DNA of 30,413 nt from an uncultured Oscillospiraceae bacterium (GTDB lineage Bacteria; Bacillota; Clostridia; Oscillospirales; Oscillospiraceae): assembly GCA_934565415.1 (NCBI GenBank), contig CAKTHQ010000026.1, positions 1-30,413 on the forward strand, given 5' to 3'. Under the pieces are notes generated by a model that saw only the letters and a program-made list of their open reading frames with translations, had not been told where the DNA came from and searched no databases. A program made the position numbers and the translations under genes. Shown piece by piece: positions 22,950 to 30,413 of this stretch (positions within the stretch are counted from its first letter, which is position 1; each line of letters opens with the position of its first letter).

Positions 22950-23441
22950 ATGCTCAATGTTGTACTGGTGGAACCGGAGATTCCCCAGAACTGCGGGAAC
23001 ATTGCCAGAACCTGTGCGGCCACCGGCTGCCGGTTGCATCTGATTCGCCCCCTGGGGTTTGATATTTCCGAAAAGGCTGTCAAGCGGGCGGGGCTGGACT
23101 ACTGGAATCTGGTAGAGGTGCTGGATTACGAAAACCTCCGGGACTTCTTTGCCAGAAACGACGTAAAGGAAATGTGGTGCCTGTCCACCAAGGCCCCCCG
23201 GTGCTATACCGAGGCGGAATTTCACGACGGGGCCTATCTTTTCTTCGGAAAAGAGACCAAGGGCCTGCCGGAGGATTTCCTGGAGGCCCATCGGGAAAGC
23301 TGTGTCCGCATTCCCATGCGGGAGGAAGCCAGAAGCCTGAATCTGAGCAACGCGGTAGCGGTGACGGTTTTCGAAGCTCTGCGGCAGCTGTCCTTTCCAC
23401 ATCTCAAGGATTTTGGAAAAATGCGGGAGATTTCCCGGTAA
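22950..23441 (+). CDS. trmL: TrmL-type tRNA (cytidine/uridine-34-2'-O)-methyltransferase, 163 aa
   Basis: ATG 22950 (MLNVVLVEPEIPQNCGNIART) is the start expected for the family; the frame is open 210 bases further upstream but without family sequence. The minimal SPOUT fold shows the motifs IPQNCGNIARTCAATG, FFGKETKGLPEDFL and SLNLSNAVAVTVFEALRQ. TrmL methylates the wobble ribose of tRNA-Leu, using S-adenosylmethionine. Length is normal. GAAGG lies very close to the start. The gene is only 15 bp ahead of pgk and shares its promoter. Confidence 0.92.
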   Translation: MLNVVLVEPEIPQNCGNIARTCAATGCRLHLIRPLGFDISEKAVKRAGLDYWNLVEVLDYENLRDFFARNDVKEMWCLSTKAPRCYTEAEFHDGAYLFFGKETKGLPEDFLEAHRESCVRIPMREEARSLNLSNAVAVTVFEALRQLSFPHLKDFGKMREISR

Positions 23442-23456
23442 TTTGGAGGAATCATT

Positions 23457-24656
23457 ATGAACTACAATAAGAAATCCATCGAGGATATCGACGTAGCCGG
23501 TAAGCGGGTTCTGTGCCGCTGCGACTTCAATGTCCCCACCAAGAACGGCAAAATCACTTCCGACAAGCGGATCGTGGCCGCTATGCCCACCATTAAGTAC
23601 CTGGTGGACCACAAGGCCAAGGTTATCCTGTGCTCCCATATGGGCAAGCCCAAGGGCGAGTGGAAGCCCGAGCTGAGCCTGCAGGTGGTTGCTGACCGGA
23701 TCTCCGAGCTGCTGGGCAAGCCCGTTATCATGGCCAAGGATGTGGCCGGTGAGGACGCCAAGGCCAAGGCTGCCGCTCTGAAGGACGGCGAAGTGATGCT
23801 GCTGGAGAACACCCGCTTTGAGAAGGGCGAGACCAAGAACGATCCCGAGCTGAGCAAGGCTCTGGCTTCTTTGGCCGACATCTTCGTGAACGATGCCTTC
23901 GGCACCGCCCACCGCGCCCACTCCTCCACCGCCGGTGTGGCCGACTATCTGCCCGCCGTTTGCGGCTATCTGGTCCAGAAGGAAGTTTCCATCATGGGCA
24001 AGGCCCTGGCCAACCCCGAGCGTCCTTTCGTCGCCATCCTGGGCGGCGCCAAGGTTTCCGACAAGCTGAATGTCATCAATAATCTTTTGGAGAAGGTGGA
24101 TACCCTGATCATCGGCGGCGGTATGGCCTTCACTTTCCTGGCTGCCAAGGGCTACGACATCGGCAAGTCTCTGGTGGACAACGAGAAGATCGACTACTGC
24201 AAGGAAATGATGGCCAAGGCCGAGGCCAAGGGCGTAAAGCTGCTGCTGCCTGTGGATGCCGTGGTTGCCGCTTCCTTCCCCAACCCCATTGATGGTGAGA
24301 TTGCCGTAGAGACTGTGGCCGCCGACGCCATCCCCGCCGACAAGATGGGCCTGGACATCGGCGAGAAGAGCCAGGCTCTGTTTGCCGAGGCTGCGAAGAC
24401 TGCCAAGACCGTCGTTTGGAACGGACCTATGGGCGTGTTCGAGAACCCCACCCTGGCCAAGGGCACCATTGCCGTGGCACAGGCGCTGGCCGATTCCGAC
24501 GCTGTGACCATCGTTGGCGGCGGCGACAGCGCTGCTGCCTGCGAGCAGCTGGGCTTTGCCGATAAGATCACCCACATTTCCACCGGCGGCGGCGCCTCCC
24601 TGGAGTTCCTGGAGGGCCTGGAGCTGCCCGGCATTGCCTGCCTGCAGGACAAGTAA
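23457..24656 (+). CDS. pgk: Phosphoglycerate kinase, 399 aa
   Basis: The enzyme converts 1,3-bisphosphoglycerate and ADP to 3-phosphoglycerate and ATP in glycolysis. Family motifs are in order: [67 protein letters not shown] and the nucleotide-site loop GGGDSAAA near the end, followed by [14 protein letters not shown]. Length is normal. TTTGGAGGA precedes the start. Codon use is strongly biased to CTG, AAG and GCC, as in highly expressed genes, and differs from that of the trmL gene in front. tpiA follows after 142 bp, a usual partner. Confidence 0.98.
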   Translation: MNYNKKSIEDIDVAGKRVLCRCDFNVPTKNGKITSDKRIVAAMPTIKYLVDHKAKVILCSHMGKPKGEWKPELSLQVVADRISELLGKPVIMAKDVAGEDAKAKAAALKDGEVMLLENTRFEKGETKNDPELSKALASLADIFVNDAFGTAHRAHSSTAGVADYLPAVCGYLVQKEVSIMGKALANPERPFVAILGGAKVSDKLNVINNLLEKVDTLIIGGGMAFTFLAAKGYDIGKSLVDNEKIDYCKEMMAKAEAKGVKLLLPVDAVVAASFPNPIDGEIAVETVAADAIPADKMGLDIGEKSQALFAEAAKTAKTVVWNGPMGVFENPTLAKGTIAVAQALADSDAVTIVGGGDSAAACEQLGFADKITHISTGGGASLEFLEGLELPGIACLQDK

Positions 24657-24798
24657 GTTCATATTCAGCACTCCGGAGGACCTGCCTGGGGTGGGCCCTT
24701 CGGGGTTTCCTATGCGCGTTTCCTTTCTCAGCATCCACAATCTGTAGAGTACATTCTTTTGAGAGTGTAGACATATAAGCAACAAGGAGAAATCAACC

Positions 24799-25575
24799 AT
24801 GAATAGAAAGTATCGCAAGACCGTCATCGCCGGTAACTGGAAGATGAACAAGACTCCCTCCGAGACCAAGGAGTTCATGACCCAGCTGAAGGCTATTATG
24901 CCCAGAGGCCGTTGGTGCGATGTTGCCCTGTGTGTTCCCGCTGTGGATATTCCCGCTGCTGTCCGTGCCGTCCGTGAAACCCGCATCGGCATCGGCGCCG
25001 AGAACTGCAACGCCAACGCTTCCGGCGCTTACACCGGTGAGATTGCTACCAATATGCTGGTAGATGCCGGCTGTAAGTACGTTATCATCGGCCACTCCGA
25101 GCGCCGCGCCATGGGCGAGACCGATGCCGATGTCAATGCCAAGGTGCTGGCTGCTTTGGAGGCCGGTCTGACCCCCATTATGTGCTGCGGCGAGACCCTG
25201 GAGCAGAGAGAGTCCGGCATCACCACCGAGTGGATCACCATGCAGATCAAGCTGGGTCTGGCCGGGGTCCCCGAGGAGAAGATTCGCAAGGTCATCATCG
25301 CTTACGAGCCCATCTGGGCCATTGGCACCGGCCGTACCGCTACCCCCGAGCAGGCTGAGGAAGTCTGCGAGAGCATCCGTACCGCTGTCCGCAAGCTGTA
25401 CTCCTCCAAGAATGCCCGGGCTATCTCCATCCTGTACGGCGGCTCCATGAACGATAAGAACGCCTTTGAGCTGCTGGCTCAGCCCGACATCGACGGCGGC
25501 CTGATCGGCGGCGCTTCCCTGGTTCCCGAGAAGTTCGTTAAGATCATCGAGGCAGCCAACCAGCCCAACGAATAA
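24799..25575 (+). CDS. tpiA: Triosephosphate isomerase, 258 aa
   Basis: The enzyme interconverts dihydroxyacetone phosphate and glyceraldehyde 3-phosphate. The catalytic lysine is in GNWKMNKT, the catalytic histidine in IIGHSERR, the catalytic glutamate in [11 protein letters not shown], and the phosphate loop is [11 protein letters not shown]. Length is normal and the barrel is complete. AAGGAG precedes the start. Codon bias is as strong as in pgk. The 142-bp gap from pgk holds GC-rich inverted segments near 24675-24712 but no clear promoter, so a joint transcript is likely. A double hairpin follows. Confidence 0.98.
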   Translation: MNRKYRKTVIAGNWKMNKTPSETKEFMTQLKAIMPRGRWCDVALCVPAVDIPAAVRAVRETRIGIGAENCNANASGAYTGEIATNMLVDAGCKYVIIGHSERRAMGETDADVNAKVLAALEAGLTPIMCCGETLEQRESGITTEWITMQIKLGLAGVPEEKIRKVIIAYEPIWAIGTGRTATPEQAEEVCESIRTAVRKLYSSKNARAISILYGGSMNDKNAFELLAQPDIDGGLIGGASLVPEKFVKIIEAANQPNE

Positions 25576-25590
25576 TCTTCGCTTTCAGAA

Positions 25591-25629
25591 GGGAGAAAAC
25601 GCCGAAAAAGGGGTTTTCTCCCTTTTTCG
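25591..25629 (+). terminator. Terminator after tpiA with two alternative stems
   Basis: Stem A pairs GGGAGAAAAC (25591-25600) with GTTTTCTCCC (25613-25622) and is followed by TTTTTC, a normal terminator. Stem B pairs GAAAAAGGG (25604-25612) with CCCTTTTTC (25620-25628). The two share 25620-25622 and cannot form together. Confidence 0.8.
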
Positions 25630-25648
25630 CTTCAAAGAGGGAACCGAT

Positions 25649-26683
25649 ATGAATACCTTATTTTTACCTGCCAATGCCCAGGAAACCCCGGAAATAGCCG
25701 CCGCGATCATCCGCAACGGCGGCCTGGTGGCTATCCCTACGGAGACGGTTTACGGCCTGGGGGCCAACGGTCTGGACGAAAAGGCGGTTTTAAAGATTTT
25801 CGAGGCCAAAGGCCGTCCCCAGGACAATCCGCTGATTCTCCATGTGGCAGAACCTAGGGAAATGGAAAGGTTCTGCCATGATATTCCCAGAAGTGCCTAC
25901 CTGCTGGCGGAAAAATTCTGGCCCGGGCCTTTGACCATGGTGCTTCCTGTGAAGGATATTGTACCGAAGCGAACCACGGCAGGCCTCGACACCGTGGCTG
26001 TCCGCTGCCCGGACAGCGATGTGACCCGGAAAATCATTGCCTTGGCCGGAGTGCCCATTGCTGCCCCCTCCGCCAATATTTCCGGCAAACCCTCCACCAC
26101 TACCGCCGAGCATGTACGTCACGACCACGACGGGAAAATTGACGCCATTGTAGATGGCGGTCCCTGCCGGGTGGGGGTGGAATCCACCATTGTGGACCTG
26201 ACTGAGGACCGGCCCAGGCTCCTGCGTCCCGGCGGAATCACTCCGGAGCAGCTGATTGAAGTGCTGGGGGACCTGGTCATCGATAAGGCCGTTACCGCCC
26301 AGATCGATAAGGACGCCGTGGTCAAGGCTCCGGGCATGAAATACCGGCACTACGCTCCCGCCGAGCCGGTGGTCATTGTGGCCGGAAGCCGGGAAAAGGC
26401 GGCGCAGTACATCCGTGCCCACTTTGCCAAAGGAGACCGGGTGCTGTGCTTTGAAGAGGAGCTGCCCCTGTACGAGGGACTGGAGCCTTTGGCATACGGC
26501 AAGGAATCGGATGTAAATACTTTGAGTGCGGGCCTGTTTTCCGCCCTGCGGATTTTGGATGACCCCAGTATTCACCAAGTGTATGCCCGGTGCCCGGTAG
26601 GGGGCGGCGTGGCCTACGCCGTCCAGAACCGGCTGAAAAAGGCCGCGGCCTTCCACATTGTGGATGCGGAGGCGGAAGAATGA
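25649..26683 (+). CDS. L-threonylcarbamoyladenylate synthase (TsaC/Sua5 with C-terminal domain), 344 aa
   Basis: The YrdC domain fills residues 1 to about 205: AIPTETVYGLGANG, FEAKGRPQDNPLILHV, the motif FWPGPLTMVLP, PIAAPSANISGKPSTT and VESTIVDL. The Sua5 domain follows, after the linker APGMKYRHYAPAEPV, to the end. The enzyme makes threonylcarbamoyl-AMP from threonine, bicarbonate and ATP, the first step of t6A37 modification of tRNAs that read ANN codons. The start follows AGAGGG. The stop overlaps the coaE start in ATGA at 26680. Confidence 0.95.
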   Translation: MNTLFLPANAQETPEIAAAIIRNGGLVAIPTETVYGLGANGLDEKAVLKIFEAKGRPQDNPLILHVAEPREMERFCHDIPRSAYLLAEKFWPGPLTMVLPVKDIVPKRTTAGLDTVAVRCPDSDVTRKIIALAGVPIAAPSANISGKPSTTTAEHVRHDHDGKIDAIVDGGPCRVGVESTIVDLTEDRPRLLRPGGITPEQLIEVLGDLVIDKAVTAQIDKDAVVKAPGMKYRHYAPAEPVVIVAGSREKAAQYIRAHFAKGDRVLCFEEELPLYEGLEPLAYGKESDVNTLSAGLFSALRILDDPSIHQVYARCPVGGGVAYAVQNRLKKAAAFHIVDAEAEE

Positions 26684-27258
26684 TCCTGGGAATCACCGGC
26701 GGCACCGGCTGCGGGAAAACCACGCTTTTGTCCTGCATCCGGGACCGGGGCGGTTTGGTTCTGGACTGCGACGAGGTGTATTACCGGCTGCTCAAAGAGG
26801 ACAGGGGACTGCTGGAAGCCATTGGTACCCGGTTTCCCGGAACGGTGGAAAAAGGCAGCCTGAACCGGAAGAAGCTGGGCAGCCTGGTTTTTGCCGATGC
26901 AGCGGCTTTGGTGGAGCTGAATGCCATTACCCACAAGGCGGTAAGGGCGGAGGTGGTGCGGGTACTGGAGGAAGAAAAACCAAGCTTTGCCGCCATCGAT
27001 GCCATTGCTCTGTTTGAAGGGAATTTGGCCCGGCTCTGCGACAAGACCGTAGCCGTGACGGCTCCTTTGGAGGACCGGGTGAAGCGGCTCATGCTCCGGG
27101 ACAATATTTCGGAAGAGTACGCCCGCAGCCGGATCGATGCCCAGCACGACGAAAGCTGGTTCCGGGAACGGGTGGACTTTGTCCTGGAAAATCAGGGGAC
27201 CGCCCAGGAATTCCGCAAAAAATGCGGAGAGTTTTTGGATACCTTGGGTATCCTGTAA
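26680..27258 (+). CDS. coaE: Dephospho-CoA kinase, 192 aa
   Basis: ATG 26680 overlaps the upstream stop (ATGA) and gives the expected N-terminus ILGITGGTGCGKTT, the Walker A loop (usually GGIGSGKS). It is followed by VLDCDEVYYRLL, the acceptor-site DAD-type motif, here DCD. The lid segment RLMLRDNISEEYARSRIDAQ and the conserved FVLENQGT near the end fit the family. The enzyme phosphorylates the 3'-OH of dephospho-CoA, the last step of coenzyme A synthesis. The two cysteines in the P loop and acceptor motif are less common substitutions, but the fold is complete. Confidence 0.92.
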   Translation: MILGITGGTGCGKTTLLSCIRDRGGLVLDCDEVYYRLLKEDRGLLEAIGTRFPGTVEKGSLNRKKLGSLVFADAAALVELNAITHKAVRAEVVRVLEEEKPSFAAIDAIALFEGNLARLCDKTVAVTAPLEDRVKRLMLRDNISEEYARSRIDAQHDESWFRERVDFVLENQGTAQEFRKKCGEFLDTLGIL

Positions 27259-27283
27259 GAGAACAAAGCTTAGGAGGAATATT

Positions 27284-28669
27284 ATGACTGCACAAGAGCT
27301 TCGGGAGGCGCTGCTGTACGCCCCCAAGAACGGTTATTGCGAATATACCGATGAGAAAAAGGATGCCATGAACGCCTATTGCGAGCGCTACGCTGCCTTT
27401 ATGGATGCCTGCAAGACCGAGCGGGAGGCTACCGCCTGGGCGACGAAGGCCGCCATTGCCCACGGCTTTAAAGAAGCTGTCCCTGGTATGGAGGTAAAGC
27501 CCGGCGATAAGATCTACATGAACAACCGGGGCAAGAGCTTCCTCATCGCCGTCGTGGGTACCGAGCCTCTTTCCGAGGGCGCCAACATCTGCGCCGCCCA
27601 TGTGGATTCACCCCGGCTGGACCTGAAGCCCCAGCCTTTGTACGAAGATTCCGAGATCGCTTATTTCAAGACCCATTACTACGGCGGCATCAAAAAGTAC
27701 CAGTGGACCTGCGTGCCCCTGGCCATCCATGGCGTGGTCTGCAAGGCTGACGGTACAGAGGTCACCGTCACCATCGGCGAAGACGAGAACGACCCCATTC
27801 TGGTGGTCTCCGACCTGCTGATCCACCTGTCCGCGGACCAGATGAAGAAGACCATGGCCGAGGGCATCACCGGCGAGCAGATGAATGTGATTTTGGGTTC
27901 CGAGCCTCTGGAAGGGGAGGGCAGCGACCTGGTGAAGCTGAACATCATGCGGCTGCTGAACGAAAAGTACGGTATGGTGGAAAGTGACTTCCGCACCGCT
28001 GAGCTGACCATGGTCCCCGCCGGAAAATGCCGGGAGGTGGGCCTGGACAGAAGCCTGCTGGGCGCCTATGGCCACGACGACCGGGTCTGCGCCTACGCCG
28101 AGCTGGAGCCTATGCTGACCCTGACTACCCCCAAGCACACCGCCGTGTGCATCTTGGCGGACAAGGAGGAGATCGGCTCCGTGGGCATCAGCGGTATGCA
28201 GAGCCATGCCTTTGAATACTTTATGGAGATCCTCTGCGACGGTCAGGGGGTGAAGCTCAGCCAGTGCTTTGCCAATTCCTTCTGCCTGTCTGCCGATGTT
28301 TCCAACGCCTTCGACCCTACCTTTGCCGAGACCTGCGACCGCCGGAACAACAGCGCCCTGAATTACGGCGTTTCCATCTGCAAGTACACCGGTGCCCGGG
28401 GCAAGTCCGGCGCTTCCGATGCCTCTGCAGAGGCCATGCAGCATGTTCGCTCCACCCTGGACGCCGCAGGCGTGAAGTGGCAGATCGCTACCCTTGGTAA
28501 GGTTGACCAGGGCGGCGGCGGCACTGTGGCGGCCTACATGGCCAACCGGAACATCGTCACCGTGGATGCCGGTGTACCTGTTCTGTGTATGCACGCTCCC
28601 ATGGAGCTGGTGAGCAAGCTGGACTGCTTTGAGACCATGCTGGCCTGCAAGGCAATCTACCTGGCATAA
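27284..28669 (+). CDS. M18-family metalloaminopeptidase, 461 aa
   Basis: ATG 27284 is chosen for TAGGAGG just upstream. The protein shows the M18 zinc sites in order: CAAHVDSPRLDLKP, GAYGHDDRVCAYAEL, ADKEEIGSVGISGMQS and, near the C-terminus, PVLCMHAPMEL, with the loop TLGKVDQGGGGTVAAYMA between. M18 enzymes are cytosolic dodecamers that remove N-terminal residues, often acidic or hydrophobic ones, in peptide recycling. The protein is about the usual length for bacterial members. It is 25 bp after coaE and ends in a strong terminator, so it closes the sua5-coaE transcript. Confidence 0.95.
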   Translation: MTAQELREALLYAPKNGYCEYTDEKKDAMNAYCERYAAFMDACKTEREATAWATKAAIAHGFKEAVPGMEVKPGDKIYMNNRGKSFLIAVVGTEPLSEGANICAAHVDSPRLDLKPQPLYEDSEIAYFKTHYYGGIKKYQWTCVPLAIHGVVCKADGTEVTVTIGEDENDPILVVSDLLIHLSADQMKKTMAEGITGEQMNVILGSEPLEGEGSDLVKLNIMRLLNEKYGMVESDFRTAELTMVPAGKCREVGLDRSLLGAYGHDDRVCAYAELEPMLTLTTPKHTAVCILADKEEIGSVGISGMQSHAFEYFMEILCDGQGVKLSQCFANSFCLSADVSNAFDPTFAETCDRRNNSALNYGVSICKYTGARGKSGASDASAEAMQHVRSTLDAAGVKWQIATLGKVDQGGGGTVAAYMANRNIVTVDAGVPVLCMHAPMELVSKLDCFETMLACKAIYLA

Positions 28670-28674
28670 CGCTG

Positions 28675-28713
28675 GGGCTGCTGCAAAAACGAATTTTGCA
28701 GCAGCCCTTTTGC
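28675..28713 (+). terminator. Strong terminator after the aminopeptidase gene
   Basis: A perfect 14-bp stem, GGGCTGCTGCAAAA with TTTTGCAGCAGCCC, with a 5-nt loop, is followed by TTTTGCC. Confidence 0.92.
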
Positions 28714-28719
28714 CTTTCG

Positions 28720-28748
28720 TTGACTTCTGGGGCGGCCTGTGATAAAAT
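28720..28748 (+). promoter_or_regulatory. Promoter of the GtrII-like gene
   Basis: TTGACT at 28720-28725 and TAAAAT at 28743-28748 are 17 bp apart; the start codon is 30 bp downstream. Confidence 0.65.
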
Positions 28749-28778
28749 GCAGAAAAAGTGATTGGGCTGGAGGACACA

Positions 28779-30323
28779 ATGGAGCAGAAAATCAGAAAAG
28801 TAGAGGAAAAATGGCCCCATTTCCGGGTTACGATGGCCAGTGCCCTTATTTTTGGGCTGTTGGCCCATGGGGTGGCGCTGTTCAATAAATTTTCGATGGT
28901 GGATGATCCCCAGTTCCTCTTTAACGTAGGCAGCACCTTCCGGTCCGGCCGGTGGTTTTTGGGAATTCTGGGCGGGGCGGTTCGGTTCCTGTTTGGGTCC
29001 CCCAATTTCAGCTTGCCGCTGTACAGTGGGCTTATTTGCCTGGTTCTCCTGGGATTGGCTGCCTGTATGCTGGTAAGTCTTTTGGAACTGGACCGGAAAG
29101 CGGACTGGATTCTGGTGCCTGGAATTATGGTAACCATTCCGGTGATTGCAGGCTTTTACGGCTATCTTTTTACGGCGCCCTATTATCTCATCGCTCTGTG
29201 TCTGACGCTTTGGGGCTGCACCCTGTTGTGCCGATACCGGAAGGTCTGGGCCTACAGTGCCGGGGTGGTTCTGCTGGCTCTGTCCACGGGAATCTACCAG
29301 GCCTTTATTCCTACGGCGCTGTGTATTTTCCTTCTGTATTTTTTGAAGGAGACCCAAATGGCAGAGAAGTGGAGTGCAAAGAAACTTCTGCTGGATATTT
29401 GCTGGTACGCCTCTGCCTGCCTGTGCTTTCTGGCGGTTTATTCCCTGTGCAACCAGATGTGCCTGAAGATTGGGCACCTGTCCATGACCGGCTACAACGG
29501 CCTGTCGGACCCGGTTACCGGGGGAATCGGGGAGTACCTGAGCCGGGCCAAGCTCAGCTATTATCTGTTCCTAAAGCCCGACGGCACCAACCGCAGCGCC
29601 TATATGTATCCCTTCAATCTGCGGGTGATGTATTATCTGAATTTGCTCCTGACGGGCGCGGCAGCGGCCAACAGCCTCTGGCAGCTGTGGAAGCGGGAGA
29701 AAATTCGTGGGGTCTCCGCCTTCCTGGCGCTGTGCGTATTCCCGCTGGCGGTGAACTTCATCTATGTAATGTGCGCCCCGAAAATCGTCCATTCCCTGAT
29801 GGTTTACAGTCAGGTGTTTTTCTGGCTGCTGCCCTGGTGCCTGCTCCGGTGGATCCCGCTGCCAAAGGTCCGGTGGAATCGGGTTTTGACCAGAGCCGCC
29901 TGCCTGGTGATGGCAGTGGGGATGGTGATGTACATCCGCTACGACAATCTGGTTTACTTGCGGCTGGACCTGTACCAGACCCGGACCATCCAGTATTTTA
30001 CCACCATGATTACCCAGGTGAAAAGCCTGGAGGGCTACCACAGCGGCCTGAAGCTGACCTTCATCAATAAGGACTTCAACCTGGACCCCACCTTTGTGGA
30101 CCTGGAGGAATTTACCACCTTTGCCGTAGAGCCCATTCTGCAGCACACCGCCGAGCTGACGGCCCACTCCTTCCGGGAGTTTTTGAGCCAGTGGTGCGGC
30201 TTCGACGCGGAGATTGTGGACGAGAAGGAATACCGGGGAATTCCCGAAATTGAAGAAATGCCCCACTACCCGGATGCCGGATCGATTCGAATTATCGGGG
30301 ATACGGTAGTTATTAAGTTTTAA
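28779..30323 (+). CDS. GtrII-like polytopic membrane protein (glucosyltransferase-domain family), 514 aa
   Basis: ATG 28779 follows CTGGAGG; an in-frame GTG at 28758 lies too near the promoter. After a short basic N-terminus there are about ten or more membrane segments, then an extracellular C-terminal domain of about 110 residues. The first loop has FNKFSMVDDPQFLFNVGSTF and SGRWFLGIL, the acidic pair after the first segment being typical of GT-C type glycosyltransferases and of the GtrII family that glucosylates surface polysaccharides from lipid-linked glucose. The assignment is to the family; donor and acceptor are unknown. It stands alone with its own promoter and could act on the polysaccharide controlled by the cps-type cluster at 13470-18719. 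Confidence 0.75.
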   Translation: MEQKIRKVEEKWPHFRVTMASALIFGLLAHGVALFNKFSMVDDPQFLFNVGSTFRSGRWFLGILGGAVRFLFGSPNFSLPLYSGLICLVLLGLAACMLVSLLELDRKADWILVPGIMVTIPVIAGFYGYLFTAPYYLIALCLTLWGCTLLCRYRKVWAYSAGVVLLALSTGIYQAFIPTALCIFLLYFLKETQMAEKWSAKKLLLDICWYASACLCFLAVYSLCNQMCLKIGHLSMTGYNGLSDPVTGGIGEYLSRAKLSYYLFLKPDGTNRSAYMYPFNLRVMYYLNLLLTGAAAANSLWQLWKREKIRGVSAFLALCVFPLAVNFIYVMCAPKIVHSLMVYSQVFFWLLPWCLLRWIPLPKVRWNRVLTRAACLVMAVGMVMYIRYDNLVYLRLDLYQTRTIQYFTTMITQVKSLEGYHSGLKLTFINKDFNLDPTFVDLEEFTTFAVEPILQHTAELTAHSFREFLSQWCGFDAEIVDEKEYRGIPEIEEMPHYPDAGSIRIIGDTVVIKF

Positions 30324-30368
30324 GGACGAGATTTACAAATAAGGATTTGTAGGGATAAAGAAAACGGA

Positions 30369-30413
30369 TGTCGTTGCGAGCCAGTTCGCAAACTGGCGTG
30401 GCAATCTCCCGGA
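30369..30413. repeat. Partial interspersed hairpin repeat at the window end
   Basis: GCCAGTT (30380-30386) and AACTGGC (30391-30397) enclose CGCA, and TTGC (30374-30377) pairs with GCAA (30401-30404) outside. From memory, similar TTGCGAGCC...GGCAATC hairpins occur in many intergenic copies in gut Clostridia. The unit may continue past the window edge. Confidence 0.5.

Noticed and set aside
22887..25016. 709-codon minus-strand ORF
   Set aside because: Antisense of trmL, pgk and tpiA; its openness follows from their codon bias.
27608..29137. 509-codon minus-strand ORF
   Set aside because: Antisense of the aminopeptidase and GtrII-like genes and crosses a terminator and promoter.

Overview
The window looks like chromosome from a Gram-positive gut Clostridia, most likely Oscillospiraceae/Ruminococcaceae. 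The host part is GC-rich and carries a cohesin/dockerin protein, an LCP-family protein, a CpsB/CpsC/CpsD tyrosine-phosphorelay set and typical Firmicutes promoters and ribosome binding sites. This assignment is inferred from gene content; no rRNA or other diagnostic marker is present.

Positions 1-5282 are a decayed, AT-richer genomic island. It is bounded by two 46-bp copies (52-97 and 5237-5282) of the 3' half of a tRNA-Arg(CCU)-like gene, each followed by a terminator. Inside are a small exported protein behind an array of GCTAACA heptamers, an exported 367-aa protein translationally coupled to a small membrane protein, and fragments of a conjugative element: a CHAP hydrolase tail, a helicase/methylase tail with an in-frame stop, an intact MobC gene without a relaxase, a truncated small hydrophobic ORF, and an unrelated TIGR04076-family gene.

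Positions 5283-9292 hold a remnant of a pyridoxamine-phosphate-oxidase-like gene, a TetR regulator, and a minus-strand pair: an rlmB-type rRNA methyltransferase followed by a catalytically degenerate P-type-ATPase-like membrane protein. Next on the plus strand are ftsH and a secreted protein with BspA-type leucine-rich repeats, a cohesin-like domain and a dockerin.

Positions 13373-18719 hold an exopolysaccharide-type regulatory cluster: a membrane-anchored SGNH-like protein lacking key catalytic residues, CpsC/Wzz, the CpsD tyrosine kinase, a small exported protein, then after a terminator/promoter switch CpsB phosphatase and an LCP protein. No glycosyltransferase, flippase or polymerase lies among them.

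The remainder is mostly housekeeping: an AraC regulator, a Cof-type HAD phosphatase, a DegV protein, a lipoprotein, trmL, pgk, tpiA, tsaC/sua5, coaE, an M18 aminopeptidase and a GtrII-like polytopic membrane protein. The window ends in part of an interspersed hairpin repeat.

The points I find most unusual are the two apparent pseudoenzymes (P-type ATPase-like and SGNH-like), the stand-alone phosphoregulatory cluster, the coupled exported/membrane protein pair in the island, and the diverged tRNA half-gene repeats that frame the island.
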